From Hirsutella rhossiliensis (Eukaryota > Ascomycota > Sordariomycetes > Hypocreales > Ophiocordycipitaceae), in NCBI RefSeq assembly GCF_020360975.1, contig NW_025408670.1, positions 2,790,001-2,854,000 on the forward strand: DNA of 64,000 bases, in the 5' to 3' direction. Made by a program: the position numbers and the translations under genes. Below, piece by piece: positions 11,211-23,575 of this stretch; position 1 is the stretch's first letter, and each line of letters begins with the position of its first letter. Below the pieces are notes generated by a model. It did no database searches. It saw only the letters and a list, made by a program, of their open reading frames with translations, and was not told the DNA's origin.

Positions 11211-11221
11211 ATGTCACCTGA
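11174..11221 (+). other. Short upstream ORF overlapping the start codon of the next gene
   Basis: ATG at 11,174 opens 15 codons (MDSAAYRREQSYNVT) that end in TGA at 11,219-11,221. It therefore overlaps the main ATG at 11,211 in another frame. It may be a regulatory uORF, or the true N-terminus separated from the body by a one-base frameshift. Confidence 0.55.
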
Positions 11222-13132
11222 TACCGTGTCGGCTCTATTTCCAGACCGGCCTATCCGGCCACTACCGAAGCGTCGACTTCGAGAACGCTTGTCGCCAGAG
11301 GTCGCCCATTCGATCAAATATCCTCCGTCCACCCACGATACCGTCCCCCTCTTTTACTACCCGCCGTATACCGTCAAGGAAGGTGGGGACTCCGTCGCCA
11401 CCGAGTCCGCCGGTCCTCTTGAACACAATCGGCGATCGAACCTGGGAGCAACCTTTGGATCCTTGCGAAACGGCGTTGGTCCTGAAGTTGCGGAAGAGGA
11501 GGAAGCTATTGTGCGTAGCACACTCGTCGCTCGATCCCCTCCGGAAATTTTCAGCCGAGCAGCTCGCAATCCATCTCGGCCAGATCAACCTCGACCGGCA
11601 GACCCCCAGCCACCGCCCTCGGCAACCTCATCAGTCGATGGCTACGACTCTTTTGAAAACACCAACAACAAGAAGAAGCGAAAAATCCCATCCGCAGGTG
11701 ACTCGGCCATCAACGCTGCGCACTCGCTCAACAGCGAAACCAGCTCCCTCGCCATCTCGGCTGGTGGACATTCTCCTACGAGCAATGCCCACGATGACAG
11801 ATTGCACCACAGCACCTCTGGCTACGTGGCGTCGGGGCCCTATGTACCCATCAATCAGGGATTCTCTGGACCCGGAAGAGGGCGACTGGGTCGTGCAAGG
11901 AACGGCAGAAGTCCCCTGCAAGCTCTGCCAGACGGCAACAATGTATGGCCGGCGCGGTCATCGAAAGCTGGTGTGTCTCCCTGGACATCACGTAAGTCGG
12001 TGCTTTTTCTTTGCTCACTACACCTCTTTTCCTTTGGTCACTTCTCTGTCTCCCTAGCACCTTCGGGCTGATTGCGGTTGCTCTGCCCCGACTACATGCG
12101 GCTCGAGCTCCTGTGAAATTGGCTTCCCCGCGCATCGATAAACCGCTCCCGTGATCCAGTCATCTCTTTTCACCAGCTCGCCACCACCTCTCTGTTCCTC
12201 AACATCTTGCTTTTACTCAGCAGTCATTGTCAATGCCTATGGAAATATGCTGACATGAATATCCTTTGTCGCAGCACAAGAAGGCAGTGGCATCATCTCC
12301 AGTGCCATAGCCAACGCCGAAAAGCTGCCGTCTCAGGGACAGGAGAACATTAGTCTTCTGCAGCAACATTCTGCCATGGCGAAAACCACGCCGGCGTCAA
12401 CACAGTTCACATTCACCTGTGACTCTCAGGTAGCTGGAACAGTGCAGTGGCCTGGTGAGTCAACCGCTCCGAATAGCTGATAACAGTGCTCACACTTTGA
12501 AAGGCCACCCAAACAAGCACTCTTTGGCACCCCAGGTGGCAGGGGCCGTATCCAAGGCACCCAATGGCGTCAACCACGAAGTGTCTTCCAAGGCGACCGG
12601 CGCCAAGGCCAGCCAATCGCGCAGGAAATCACGTCGTCGTTTGGAGCAGGAGTTGAACATTGCAGCGCGTCACCGCCGGCAGATTGCCGCCGAGAACTAT
12701 TATCATCATCCCCCCAAGGGCGAAGATGTGTGGATCTGCGAATTCTGTGAATACGAGTCGATCTTTGGCGAGCCGCCTCGCGCTCTCATCCGAGACTACG
12801 AAATCAAAGATCGCCGACACCGCCAGGAAGAAGCCGACCGCAAGCGACTGCTCGAAAAGGCAAAGGCGAAGAGCCGCAAGGGCAAGAAGAACGGCAAGGC
12901 GGTCAACAAGGGCAGTCATGGAGGGCACCATATGTCTGACCAAGGCCCGGCAGACGTGGCTGGCGACCAGGACGCTCCGCCCATGCACCATGGGCATAGC
13001 CATTCGACGCAATCAGAGGAAGAGGAGTACGCGGGCGACTACGAAGAAAGATACGCCAGGCTGCCCTCTGAACGTCGGCCAGCTGGGGGAGTCGGCGGGG
13101 GTGAAGCTATTTGCACACATGCCAAGACATAG
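11211..13132 (+). CDS. Conserved Pezizomycotina protein of unknown function with a WICEFCEYE motif
   Basis: Exons 11211-11991, 12275-12454 and 12504-13132 give 529 residues. The frame was chosen by continuity of three blocks: FPDRPIRPLPKRRLRERLSP near the start, SFENTNNKKKRKIPSAGDSA with FSGPGRGRLGRARNGRSPL in exon 1, and in exon 3 RRRLEQELNIAARHRRQ, WICEFCEYESIFGEPPRALI (C399 and C402) and a Lys/Arg-rich helix RKRLLEKAKAKSRKGKK. I recall this arrangement from other filamentous ascomycetes but know no assigned function. The CxxC may bind metal only with a partner, since no second pair is near. Intron 1 (283 bases) is long for this window. The basic regions suggest nucleic-acid or nuclear association, an inference only. 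Confidence 0.8.
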
Positions 13133-14441
13133 TCGGTCAGGCAGGGCTTATGGCACGTGGATGTCGTGCGGCGCTGGATTCCTCACTCTATCGAGTGCCC
13201 TCCTTCTTGATATTCCGCATGGTGATTGGCCTCGACCATTGCCAGCTTCTGGACATTTTGGGCACGAGGTTACCGTGTTGCACGTCATGATTTGGGAATA
13301 CCGATGGGCCAGAGAGATGGCATGTCTGGAGCCGACCTTGGACGACGATGCACAAGCCGTGAGCAGTACCTGTTTGAGTTGGCATGTATGAGTGCTGGCG
13401 TTGAAGCCATCTCGGTGGGGAGGTGGCCCAAAGCGAGCGTGGGAACAGCTTTATGTCATGTCAGCGTTGTCAGTCAATTGCTCGCGCGCGGGTGGGCGAG
13501 GACAGCCTGAGCAGTTTATATGCGACTTTGCCCGACGATGCAGGCTATGAATCCACGTTGATGATATTGACGATTGTGTTGTGCGTGGGATGATGGCCTG
13601 GTAAGCAGAAGATGGAAGCGTAGTGTGAAAGCGAAGGCACCCGCGGCCCGGTCGGTTGCCGGCGGGAGCAACGCTGCGAGACTTGGGCCGTCTCAGGTGG
13701 CACAAGCGAGGGGTCGGTGGGCCGGGAAGGCTCGGGCGCGAGAGACGGAGCGGCCGTCGAGCCAGGCCCGGGGGGGCCCACATATGGAGGTGGAGGAGAA
13801 GCCGGAGTGTGGGCCCGACGGAGCACTCCGCGAGACGACAGATGCAAGTGACGTAGGTATTCGATACTTGCTTGTGCAAAGGGCGCTACGGTACTTGGTA
13901 CTCGTCGCGTCGACCGGTTGGTTGCTGCTTTTTCTTCTTTTTATATTGCTTCATGTAACTTGGTATTTGCCCAACCAGTCGTCTTGATTGCCGTAAAGGG
14001 CAAGGTGGGAGTTGGGAGTTCTGTGGAAACAGTGGGCGATGGCCGGGCGCCCCCCCTGTTGCGCATGTTCAGCGCGCATGTCCAGCGCATGTCCAGCGCA
14101 TGTTCAGCGCATATCCAGCGCATTGGGTCTGCGCCACTGGTCACAGTGGGGGGGGCCGGGTCGGAGCCCAGGACTTAGCCTCCCCTAGGGAGTTCCGTGC
14201 GGTAGTTAACTAACTAGTCTATGTACCGTCGTCATCGAGGTCATTCATGTTGCTGCTTGGTTTTATTATTAGTCGGTCGGGTCACCAGTCACCACAAAAC
14301 AGCCGCCTGCCCTGGGCCTGCAACCCTCGTCCGGCCTCGACTACTATTTTAGTCCCCCTCCTCCCAGCGCATCTCTTAGCCTCCCTTTGCCTTTTCTTCA
14401 TCTCCATACATACGCAACTCCATGCACAGCCGCTGAAGAGG
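13133..14441. other. Intergenic: 3' trailer and promoter/leader of the 1471-residue gene
   Basis: Several short open frames, none convincing. A 12-bp tandem repeat lies at 14,060-14,122. A CT-rich leader precedes 14,442. A run of G residues (GGGGGGCC) occurs near 14,149. Confidence 0.55.
14060..14122. repeat. Imperfect 12-bp tandem repeat (CAGCGCATGTCC-like)
   Basis: Units such as GCATGTTCAGCG, GCATGTCCAGCG and CATATCCAGCGC follow one another about five times. It lies in the promoter or leader region of the gene at 14,442. Confidence 0.8.
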
Positions 14442-17400
14442 ATGTTTGGCTCCCGCAGGCACGCGCCTCCGGTCCAGGTATGTACTGCTTAGGGCGGCAC
14501 GACAAACTTTGGCGTCACTCGCGGGGCGCCGGCTTTTGACGCAGCTGCTGCCGCCATCCGGTGACAAAGGACACCGTTGAATTCATACTCGGGGACCCTT
14601 GCTGACCACATGCCGCGACGACAGCCTCTGACTAGGGAGACGGCCAACCCCAATGCTGCCACGGCGGCTGCATCGGCCTTTGGGCGTCGCGGCTCCAACG
14701 CGTCGCTCTCGTCGGCGGCCGCCGCTGCGGCTCTCAGGGCGCGCCCGGTGACACCGACAAACGTGGCCGAGGTCCAGACCAAGCGCACTCATCGGAGGAG
14801 CCCCTCGTTGTCGTCGCAAGCCAGCCGCGACAGAGACCTGCAGAGAACACCCAGCGTCAGCTCCATGGCTGAGCGAACCTTTCGCTCGCCATCGCCCGGT
14901 CCAAGTCCCGCGCCCAGAGACGCCAACGTTCCCCCTGTTCCGAGCCTCCCCATCGACGTCCATCACCTGGCTGCTGACCACAAGACGAACGGGGGCCAGC
15001 GCAAGCCCGCTGCGCTACAGACGCAGCCCTTCCGCACCGCCAGTGAGAAGATGAAGCATGGCCAGCACGGCTCCTGGTTCGGCGGCGCGACCGCGGGCGA
15101 TCCCGCTAACGTCAGGAGGTCCGACTCTGTTTCGCAGTCAGCCGCTGCCGTACAAGAACCGCGACCCGGAAGTGTCAGCCCCTCCATCAACTTCTCCTAT
15201 CCTCGCGCCAGGGTGCCGTCCCCTGCTGCATCCATCGACGATCAGACTCCCGTTTACGATGCCAATTCAAGAAGGATGGTTCCTCGAAGCGAGCTTTTGG
15301 CGCGTTCGCAAAGCATGCATGAGCCTACTGAGAAGCCGAAGAAGAAGAAGCAAGACATTGCAAGAACAGGCTCTCATCTCTCCCGAGGTACAGTCGGCAG
15401 GACAAGGGCGCCTTCGCTCGAACATCCCCAACCTCTGCCTGTTGGGCAGAAGCCGTCCGTCGCTTCAGAGCCGCAGGCCACCATCGCGTCCGAGCAGTCG
15501 CGCGAACCCACCACGCAGAAGAAGAAGAAGAAGAAGAAGAAGCAACCTGGAAGCCCAAAGCCTGTAGTTATCGGCGAACAAGCGACGAGCCGAGACACGG
15601 GGAGTTCGGCCGACAACACGCAGCCTTCGCTCTCCAAAAAGCCATCCGTTGTGAACGAAGAGCCAGAGCTTGAAGCGCGGGCACCACCAGAGACCCAGCA
15701 GCCCGCACCACAGCCGCTGACCACCACCGTCCCGACTGACCAAGGGCCCCAGGGTATCGCCGCCGCCGGACAAGCGCGGGGCCCGGAGGCGATACGGCCA
15801 GGCAGCGGCGCTCGCTTTGCTCGCGAACCATCTGAAAGCCCAGCGCGGTCGGCGCGTTTTGCCCCGGCCCCAGATCAGCTTCTCGTCAGACATGAGCCTC
15901 CTCCCAGGTCCGTGTCGCCCAAAAAGTCTGCCATGAAACTTTCGAGCCAAAGAGACGCGTCGCCCTCCGACGACGACTCCGAAACGTCAGAGCGCCGTCA
16001 GAGCCCCCATGGTCAAGACGATGCCGCCATGGCTAGGAAAAAGAGCGCCAGAGTCAGCTGGGACGACAAGAACACCGTGGTTGTTGGTGAATCTGTTCAG
16101 CCTCATGACACGGAATCGCCCTTTGTTCCAAGCCCGCAGGCCAAGAAGCCGTGGCACAGCATCGTCACAAAGTATGCCAAGAAGGAGTCGGTCAATTTGA
16201 GCGAGGACGAGACCATGAGCCCTCGACCTGCGCTGCCTCTCTTTGGCAGCGTGCGCGAGAAGAAACCCAGGGACTACGAAGAGCGGCCTCTGGTGCGGCC
16301 ATCCGAACGCACATGGTCCCCGTCGGCAGCTGGGCCATCGGAGACCAGTCTGGGAACAGAGCTTGGCCAGTCGTCGGATGCCGCGGTCGGAGCGGCGCTC
16401 GCCCAGGACCAGGCCTCTAGAAACGCAGCTAACATCTCCAAGTATAGAGAGCCTCTTCCAGCCTCCATGCCACCTGGAGAGAGCAGCGCAAAGGAAAGCA
16501 CTTTCGTAGAGAGCTCTTCTGATGATGACCTGGACACAGACGTGACTACGGAGCCGGACGATGTCATGGAGCCCACACCATCCAAAACAGCGGCGCCACA
16601 AACGCCTGAACCCGAGACTCGTACCGACGAGGAGCCCGGCGCGATTCTTGATGTTGGCGAACCCGTTCCGACCATCTCGATTTCTCTACCCAGCCCGGGT
16701 CTAGAGAAGCCCAAGAGAAGCGATTATCGAAGTGGGCAGCCCGAAGTCCCGGGTCGATTCCCCGAGGATGATGATTCTTCCGATGGTAACCGAAGCCCGG
16801 ATATCGACACGCCTGCCGAGGCCACCTCCCAGGATACGGTGACCTCAACCCCATCACGATCTGTGGAGACTCCGAGCGTGGTCAGCAATGCTGCGATGGA
16901 GGATATAGAAGAGGAAGAGGAAGAGTCGGATCGATATAGCATCTACAGTGACGCTTACGAGGATCTAGATGAGGTGGACGGCGATGGATTCCTCTCCCTT
17001 GACGCCGTTGTTGAGAGCTCTGCCGACGGGAAGACGCCCACGGAAAGTCGAGAGCAAGTGGCGACAGGTCTCCTGGGTGATGCCCAGAAGCGTACGGGAT
17101 CGCCCGTCCCGTCAAGCCAGGGCAGGGCGTCTCCTAAGCCAGCCAACGATTGGGAAAACGCCAAAGCGTACTGGAAGAGCTTATCCGCAGACCAACGCCG
17201 ACTACTCGAGGTCGAGGCCCTGTCCGATGATAGCGACGACGAAGAAGACGACATGCCACGGCGTGTAAAAGAAGACGGCAAGCGACAGACTGCAACGGGC
17301 CATTCACAGGAGACGTCGCAGCCTCCTCGGGGGCTCAATGAAAGAAACTATCAAATCATGCCTGGAACAAAATGGACAAACGATGCTTCCAGCGATAGGC

Positions 17401-19004
17401 GAACCTCTGCGCCCGCGGGACAGTCTGGTACCGCTAGCAAAGCAGTGCCAAAGATTCGACATTCCATGCGCAGCGAACAGCCTGGATCGGCTCGAACGGT
17501 CAATGAGCAGCCAGGTGGCATGAGGAAGTCGATGCGAGGGAGTGCTCCAGCGCCCGCGGCCGCATTGGCCGGAGATGTGAAGGGGCCTCAACGCCCTGAG
17601 ATGGACACGAACGCCGCGGCATCAGCGGCGGGCGCGGGGATGCGGAAATCTCTCAGGGACAGGAGAGGTGACAGTGATGCCGGGGGCTCTCGGCCATCAC
17701 TGTCGCAGACTGATAGGCCAGCCTCCTACCACCCGCCCGAGACGATAAAGTCTCACAAGGCTCGTAAGCGCAACCTCTCTGTAGAGGACCTCGGCTCACG
17801 AGGAAACATGAAGCCGAGCTTGGGACGACGAGGGTCAGATGACAGCGTAAGCAGCTTCACACGCTCGCGAGCTTCTCCTGGCGCGGCACTCGGCTTCCGA
17901 AGGTCCATGAGATCAAGCCTTCAAGAGCCTTCACCTCCTGGGGCCACCAAGGCCAGTGGACGGTTCAGCTTGCGGTCCATGTCACCACCGGCGTTCCGTC
18001 GTAACTCCATCTCGTCGCTGCCAGGCACTCCGACGACGATGAGCGGAGGCGGGGGCCGGATGCGCCACTCCTTGCGAAGCGAGGCTACGTCGACGAGCCC
18101 CAAAACGCGATTGTCCCCATTCAAGCGGTCCCCCGGTGGGAAGAAGGGCGGCAAAGGAAAGGGCGGCAGCCGGTTCGCCGACTCGAGTGACGAGGACGAA
18201 GGCGGTCCGTCCTTTTTCAGCAGCCGCTTCGTCGATTCAAGCGACGACGAGGATATCCCTAGGCCACAGCCGAGGGGCAAGGGCTTGGCGAAATCGATGC
18301 GCGGCGCCAACAGGTCGGCCAGCGTGACAGCGCCTGGGACCGCGGGCGTGACGCATGATTCACAGCGCTTGGCCTCGTCAGCTGTGCTGGATCGCAACGG
18401 TGACGCTGCCCAGCCCAAACGGGCCACCCTGGGCGTCGAGCAGGCATCGAGTCTGCATCGCAGTGGCTCTGGCCGGGGCACGCTGACGCCGCTCCCCGCG
18501 GCTCCTCAGGGAGAGGCGGCGGCGCGGCCAAGACCCCGCCGCGGAAGCATAATGTCGATCCTTCGCCGCAAGAAGGACCCGCCCAAGATTTCACGCGATG
18601 TCGGCGAGAGCGCCGCGCGCCGAGACACCAGGCTTGAACGCTCGCCCGACACGCTCTCCGTGGTTCGCTCCAACAGCCACCACAAGCGAGGGCCTAGTTG
18701 GCCCTTGCCCGATGGGGAGGGAGGTGAAGGCGCCGCCGACGACGAGCAACGGCAGGGCCTCGCGGCGGATAAGACGCGGCCCTCGACGGCCGGCGGGCCC
18801 GTGGGCAACTCCAGGACCAAGGCCATGGCCTTTCACCGGCGCAACACGTCGCTGGGAACGTCGGCTCTCGGCGCCCTCGGCGCCGACCTCGGCGGCGATG
18901 ACGGCGGCGCCGACAGCGAGCAAACCGGCGCCGACGTGCCGCTGCAACAACAGAAGAAGAAGAAGTTTGGCGCGCTGCGCAAGATGTTTGGCATCCACAA
19001 CTAG
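14442..19004 (+). CDS. Large low-complexity protein with repeated basic MR-x-SMR-like motifs; possible eisosome/cell-cortex component
   Basis: Exon 1 (14442-14477) encodes only MFGSRRHAPPVQ; exon 2 (14625-19004) continues PLTRETANPNAATAAASAF, giving 1471 residues. This tiny first exon is needed, because the frame open before 14,625 reads poorly. The conserved start includes SNASLSSAAAAAALRARP and TPTNVAEVQTKR. The middle is Ser/Pro/Glu-rich, with a poly-Lys run (15,520-15,543). The C-terminal third holds six copies of a basic motif, [MFIL]-R-[KHR]-S-[ML]-R (near 17,454, 17,520, 17,640, 17,896, 18,060 and 18,285), then twin acidic SSDEDE boxes and a conserved tail (KKKKFGALRKMFGIHN). I do not have a firm family; the layout recalls fungal eisosome organisers of the Seg1/Eis1 type, at low certainty. 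No membrane segment is seen. Confidence 0.82.
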
Positions 19005-19063
19005 AGGTGTGCCGCGGGCCATGCTGGCGCTTGCTTCCGCGGGCCGCATCGTCACCCCCTTGT

Positions 19064-19097
<34 letters not shown>

Positions 19098-20270
19098 GTG
19101 TCTTGGGGGGGGGAGGAGGCTGAGAGACGGGTGACGTACGAAGCGGTGGCTGCGAGATGGAAAGGGGTGAGAGGGGAAGGGGGTTGCTGCTGTGCGTGTG
19201 GAAGATGAACGCTTTGCAAACGACAACAGCCTGGACCAAGATATACTCGTCTCTTCTTTTCTCCTCTTCTCATAATTCTGCAGCGGGCGACGTGCTCAGA
19301 ACACGAGCCTGCCCCAATCCCAAGAGTTCTCCCTTTCCACCGCTCCCTCACCAACCGACCAGCCCCCCCTTCCCCCCTATCTCTCTTTCTTTGACTCCTT
19401 CCATACTTCTTCATCACCGTCCGTTACTCAGGGGCACGAAAAGCCGGGCCCGCAGGAGTCGGGACCAAGGCTGGCCCGCCGAGCAACGCGAGCAAGAACC
19501 ACACGGGGAGACAAGACGAGTGAAGCAAAAATATATCCTCCGGCGATTTTCCGTTTTTATGAACATGCAGGGAAGAGCAACCACGCGCAAGAAAAAGGGG
19601 GAGGGGACAAAGTACGCGTGTGTCCCTTTGCTATATGCACGGCGTTAAGAGGGTTCTATATATATGCACTACAGCCACCCGGTGCTGCTCTGCGTGCTTT
19701 TGCTCTTCCATGCAGCCGGCCGCCCAGTCCCGGACGCCCTCATGATCGTTGCAACTTGAAAATGGTACCGAGTACTTGAAGACGAGAGAAGCTCGGCGCT
19801 CATGCGAGCACAACATCAAGCCAGACCCAAGCAAGGCCTTGATTCGTGGCAACGTGGCCCTGGAAATTAAAACACAAGTTTTTCCCATTCGAACCCCATG
19901 CCCAATTCCATCACGATTCTGTACAGTACGCTCCATGCTCCGTCCAATGACTGACTACCTGGGCTACTGACCTCGAGCCTCCGACTCGCCCTCGAGGAGA
20001 GAGAAGAGGGAAGGGCGACAAAAACAAAAAGCGCAGATACCCTGCGAATGCAGGGCCGACGTGTCATCGCTTGTCAATTAAGCCTTTACTTTTTTTCTAA
20101 CACCGCCAATGCTCCGGCCGCTGGTGAGATGGTATAGTACAAATAAGAACAACAGCAAGGGAAATAAATGACCAAGGCGACTTTGCGCCCGAGGATAAGC
20201 GGCTAAGTTTTGTGTCATGATCTGATGCATAGGGGTCATGACCAGGCCACGCGAGGCGCAGACATGTCGT
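19005..20270. other. Intergenic between converging genes, with a GGC-repeat
   Basis: Contains (GGC) repeats at 19,068-19,097 followed by a G-run, an ATATATATGC element near 19,657, and A/T-rich stretches suited to polyadenylation near 20,085-20,100. No gene was recognised. Confidence 0.55.
19066..19100. repeat. GGC trinucleotide repeat in the 3' trailer
   Basis: About ten GGC units run unbroken, then GGGGGGGGG follows at 19,107. It is located 60-100 bases after the stop of the 1471-residue gene, so it is probably transcribed. Confidence 0.85.
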
Positions 20271-21896
20271 CTAGCTCTTGGGCCGTGGCCTATCACCGGT
20301 CCTCGCCTTCTCGCGTTCCAGCAACAGCGTCAGCTGGCTTCTTGTCCGACCCATCGGCACGCTAGCAGATGAGCCCGGTTGCGTGGGGGTCAGGCGGGAT
20401 TCAAGCAGTGAAGACGCCAAGGGCGGGGTGGGGAACAGGGGTTCGTTGAGTGACGACCCGAGGACGCTGGAAACAGGCAGTGAGCCTGCCTGGTCGATTA
20501 TGGTTCCTTGGGCGGCCACGTTTGTCATGGAGGCGGTTGCGCCAGTAAAGAGACCCTGCGTGGAGCCCCGGGCTTCCGAGTAGCGGCCGTATCCGTTGTG
20601 AGACTGAGAGCGTTCCATGGCTGGAGGTGGCTCGACAGCGGAGGAGCCAGCCAGTCCGGTCGTTTCAGAAAAGGCACGGGGTGGCTTGGGATGGAGACCG
20701 TCGCCGAGGTAAGACTGCACCCGAGGCAGCGAAGCCTTTTCTCGCCCCATCGCCCCCAGAACTGCCAGCGAGCTTGACTGTAGACTCTGTCTGCTGGCGA
20801 TTCCGCCCCTCTCGGACATGGCCCTCGGAGGTAAGGCGGGACGCTTGCCGAGCGCCTTGGCGCTGGGGCCTGGCAGGCGAGCGCTGCTCTCCTTGGCATC
20901 TTCTGAATCATGGCCAGTGAGATTCGACGATCGTTCGGGCATGGGAGATACGGGGCGCGGCGGTCCCGCCGCTCGAGAGCCCGTCGAGAAGTTAGCGTCC
21001 CGTGATGCCATTGTCGTTTGTATCGGCGACTGCGGACTTGTTTTTCTGGGGAGCAAGGGCCGTCTCCTGGCAGCAGCCGACGCCACCACGAACTTCTTGC
21101 CTGCTGTTGTTGGCTTCTTCTTGGATGGTTTCAACGGCATTTCCAAGCCCGTAGTCGCGGTGCTGCCAGACGAAGGGAAATCGACGTCTTTGTCGGCTTC
21201 GTCTGCAGATTCGGGGGGGGAGGCGAACCGAGCTGTCGGCCGGGGACCCGACGAGGATGGACCCCTAGACTTTTTCAGGATCGGGTGTGGAGCCACAGGT
21301 TTCGAAGTAGTCGAGCATGACAGGCTCTCGGCTGAAGCGTCACTCGGTTTCGTGGTCGGCGGCGATGAGATGCGATTCTGTTGTGCGATTCGCTCCTGGC
21401 TCAGGTGGGCCAGTACGAGCTGTCTGGTCACCAGAGGAGCCTGGTTTTGGGGAGTCAGATGTTGATGACCGACCCTGTGACCCTCCATGGCTAGCCACTT
21501 ACATTCGGACCCTCCCATCGATTTGGGGGACCCTGCAGCGGCGCGATAGTCGGGCCAACGGAAATGTCCTCATAGATGCGGGCCAGCGCTCGACCGCTGA
21601 GAAAGCGACGATCGCTGCCCCATACATGCCACCAAAAGTTCTCGAGGCGGCGCGCTGTGGGATCTTCGAGCCTCTTGTTGGTGGTTGTGTATACTGAGAG
21701 CGAGAAACGGAGTGGGAGGGCACCAGGTCAGCTCACATGGTTGATGAGATGAGCAGAGAGTAAGAAGCGACGTACCATGCCAATACTCCCAGACCTTGTC
21801 GGCTGGAACTGTGGAGTAGCTGGCGACCTCGTCGTAAATGTTTGTGGTGTTGATGACAATGCCCTTGGGCAATATCATTGGCACGCTCGACTCCAT
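20271..21896 (-). CDS. areA-GATA-like-domain (DUF1752) protein
   Basis: Exons 21896-21776, 21693-21503 and 21440-20271 give 493 residues. The N-terminal domain reads LPKGIVINTTNIYDEV, PADKVWEYWHVYTTTNKRL and TARRLENFWWHVWGSDRRFLSG, matching the small 'areA GATA-like' domain found in fungal regulators and in this separate protein group. No GATA zinc finger is present, so it is not AreA itself. The rest is low-complexity, with the recurring phrase APHPILKKSRGPSSSGPRPTARF, a serine-rich centre, and a basic end (RTRSQLTLLLEREKARTGDRPRPKS). LKKSRGPS looks like a phosphatase-docking or phosphorylation segment. The start could also be the ATG at 21,878. Function is unknown; a regulatory role is inferred from the domain only. 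Confidence 0.85.
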
Positions 21897-23478
21897 TGGC
21901 AGGGAGAAGCAGCTGCCCGGGATCCCTTGGTCGGCCGAAAATGGTTGAACAGGGTTTGCTTGGAAAGGCGAGGATGCACAGCCCCAGCCCCAGCGCAAGC
22001 CAATGCTTTGGCCTGCGAAAGATTATACGCTGCGGGACGGATGAAGCATGGTGGCAGGATTTGACCAGGCGGCGAGGGGCGGAAAAGAGACTGTTGTGCC
22101 GTCAAGGCACGGGTCCAGGCAGGCAGAGGCGGTGGGCATTCGAATCAGGGTCGCGCGACAGCAAACGTGGAGCGGCCACAGAAGCAAGTAGAGGGTGACT
22201 GGGTGGTATAACGACGTCGGGGACGGGCAGGGTCGACAACGGGGCCGAGCGCTTATACACGCAGCTCTCTTGGCCGGGGGTGATGCTGTGTAAGTGCGAC
22301 AGCGTCTATCATAAAAAAAGGAGGCGTGGAGCCTATGGGCGAGTGGACGTGCGTGCGTTTGCGTTGTTAGTTGGTCACGCGGGCGACCGACTGACGCACG
22401 GAGCACACAGAGGAGCGGCGAAGCGCTCGTCGCACTCGGTGGCGAGGAGGGGAAGCCGGCGAGAGAAAAGTCGACGGCGACGGGGGTTGGAGAGGAGGAG
22501 GACGGGCTTTCGTTGCGTGTCGTGGCGTGCTTGCCCTGGACTTGAGCGGGACCCTGCTGACTGGCCAAAATCAAAGGAATAAAACACGCCACCGAAAGGG
22601 CGACGAAAGGGGCCAGCTTCGAATGGCTGAGGACGAAGCAAATGGCGGCGACGGCAGCACAAGCCGAATGAATGAATCACTTCACCTGGGACCGGTTCGG
22701 GTCGGGCAAGGGCGCCGACGGAAACGGCACAGGGGGCTAGGCTGGTTGGTCCATGTACACATGTGGCATGTGCGGGCGCGCCGGCGGTGTCGCAGCCAGT
22801 ATGTGGATGGATGTACAGTAGACAGGTGCGCGAGCAGAGCCGCAGCGTCCGGGGCGGGCCGAGTCGAGACGAGTAGACGCGAGGAGGGCGGCGACGGCAA
22901 GGCGGTGGAGAGGCGAGGAAGCGTCGCGGACAGGCAAAAGGCCGGAGAGGAGCGAGAAGAGGCGGGTGTGGAGAGGGAGACGACGAGAAGAAGAAGAAGC
23001 AGCAGCCGTCAGGGCCAAAGGAGGCGACAGAAGACAGACGACGTGGACGAGGAGAGAAAGAGAGGAGGAGGATGAGAAGAAGAGGGGGGGGGGGTCAAGA
23101 AAAAAAAGACGGCCGAGGTCGGTGAGTCTTTTGCAACGCAAAGGTTTGGCCAGCGGGTCCCGCAACTGGGCAAGCCCGCCGTCTTCTGGTACCTCCCTCA
23201 CCTCCTGCTGCGATGCTTTTTGCCCCGGAGCAGCGGGAGGAGTTCCGTGCCCATGTTTTGGCCAAGGCAGGTAGGTAGGTGCCTTTTACTACGGTAGGTA
23301 GTCGTGCCTGCCTGCCTGCCTGCCCGCCTGCCTCATCCATCGCCTGGACAAGCCACTCTCACTATTAATTAATACGGAGTACCAGATGCAGCCATCAGCC
23401 ATGACGCGAGGTTAGCCGGTACATTGCCTCACGCTCTCTTTTGGCTGCGGCCCAGGTCAATTATGTACTCGCGGAGCT

Positions 23479-23575
23479 GTACCTACCTAGGTAGGTACCT
23501 TAGCTGTGCAGAATTCTAGGTACAGTAGTTACAGTACAGTAATTACAGTACAGTAGGTAATTTAGTACAGTACGC
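23479..23575. repeat. TACCTAGGTA palindrome followed by TTACAGTACAGTA tandem units
   Basis: GTACCTACCTAGGTAGGTAC is a strong dyad at 23,479-23,502. From 23,519 the words TACAGTAGTTACAGTACAGTA and close variants repeat for ~55 bases. Both word types recur at other intergenic places in the window. Confidence 0.8.

Noticed and set aside
20271..21896. True AreA nitrogen regulator
   Set aside because: Only the small areA-GATA-like domain is present; there is no C-x2-C-x17-C-x2-C zinc finger.
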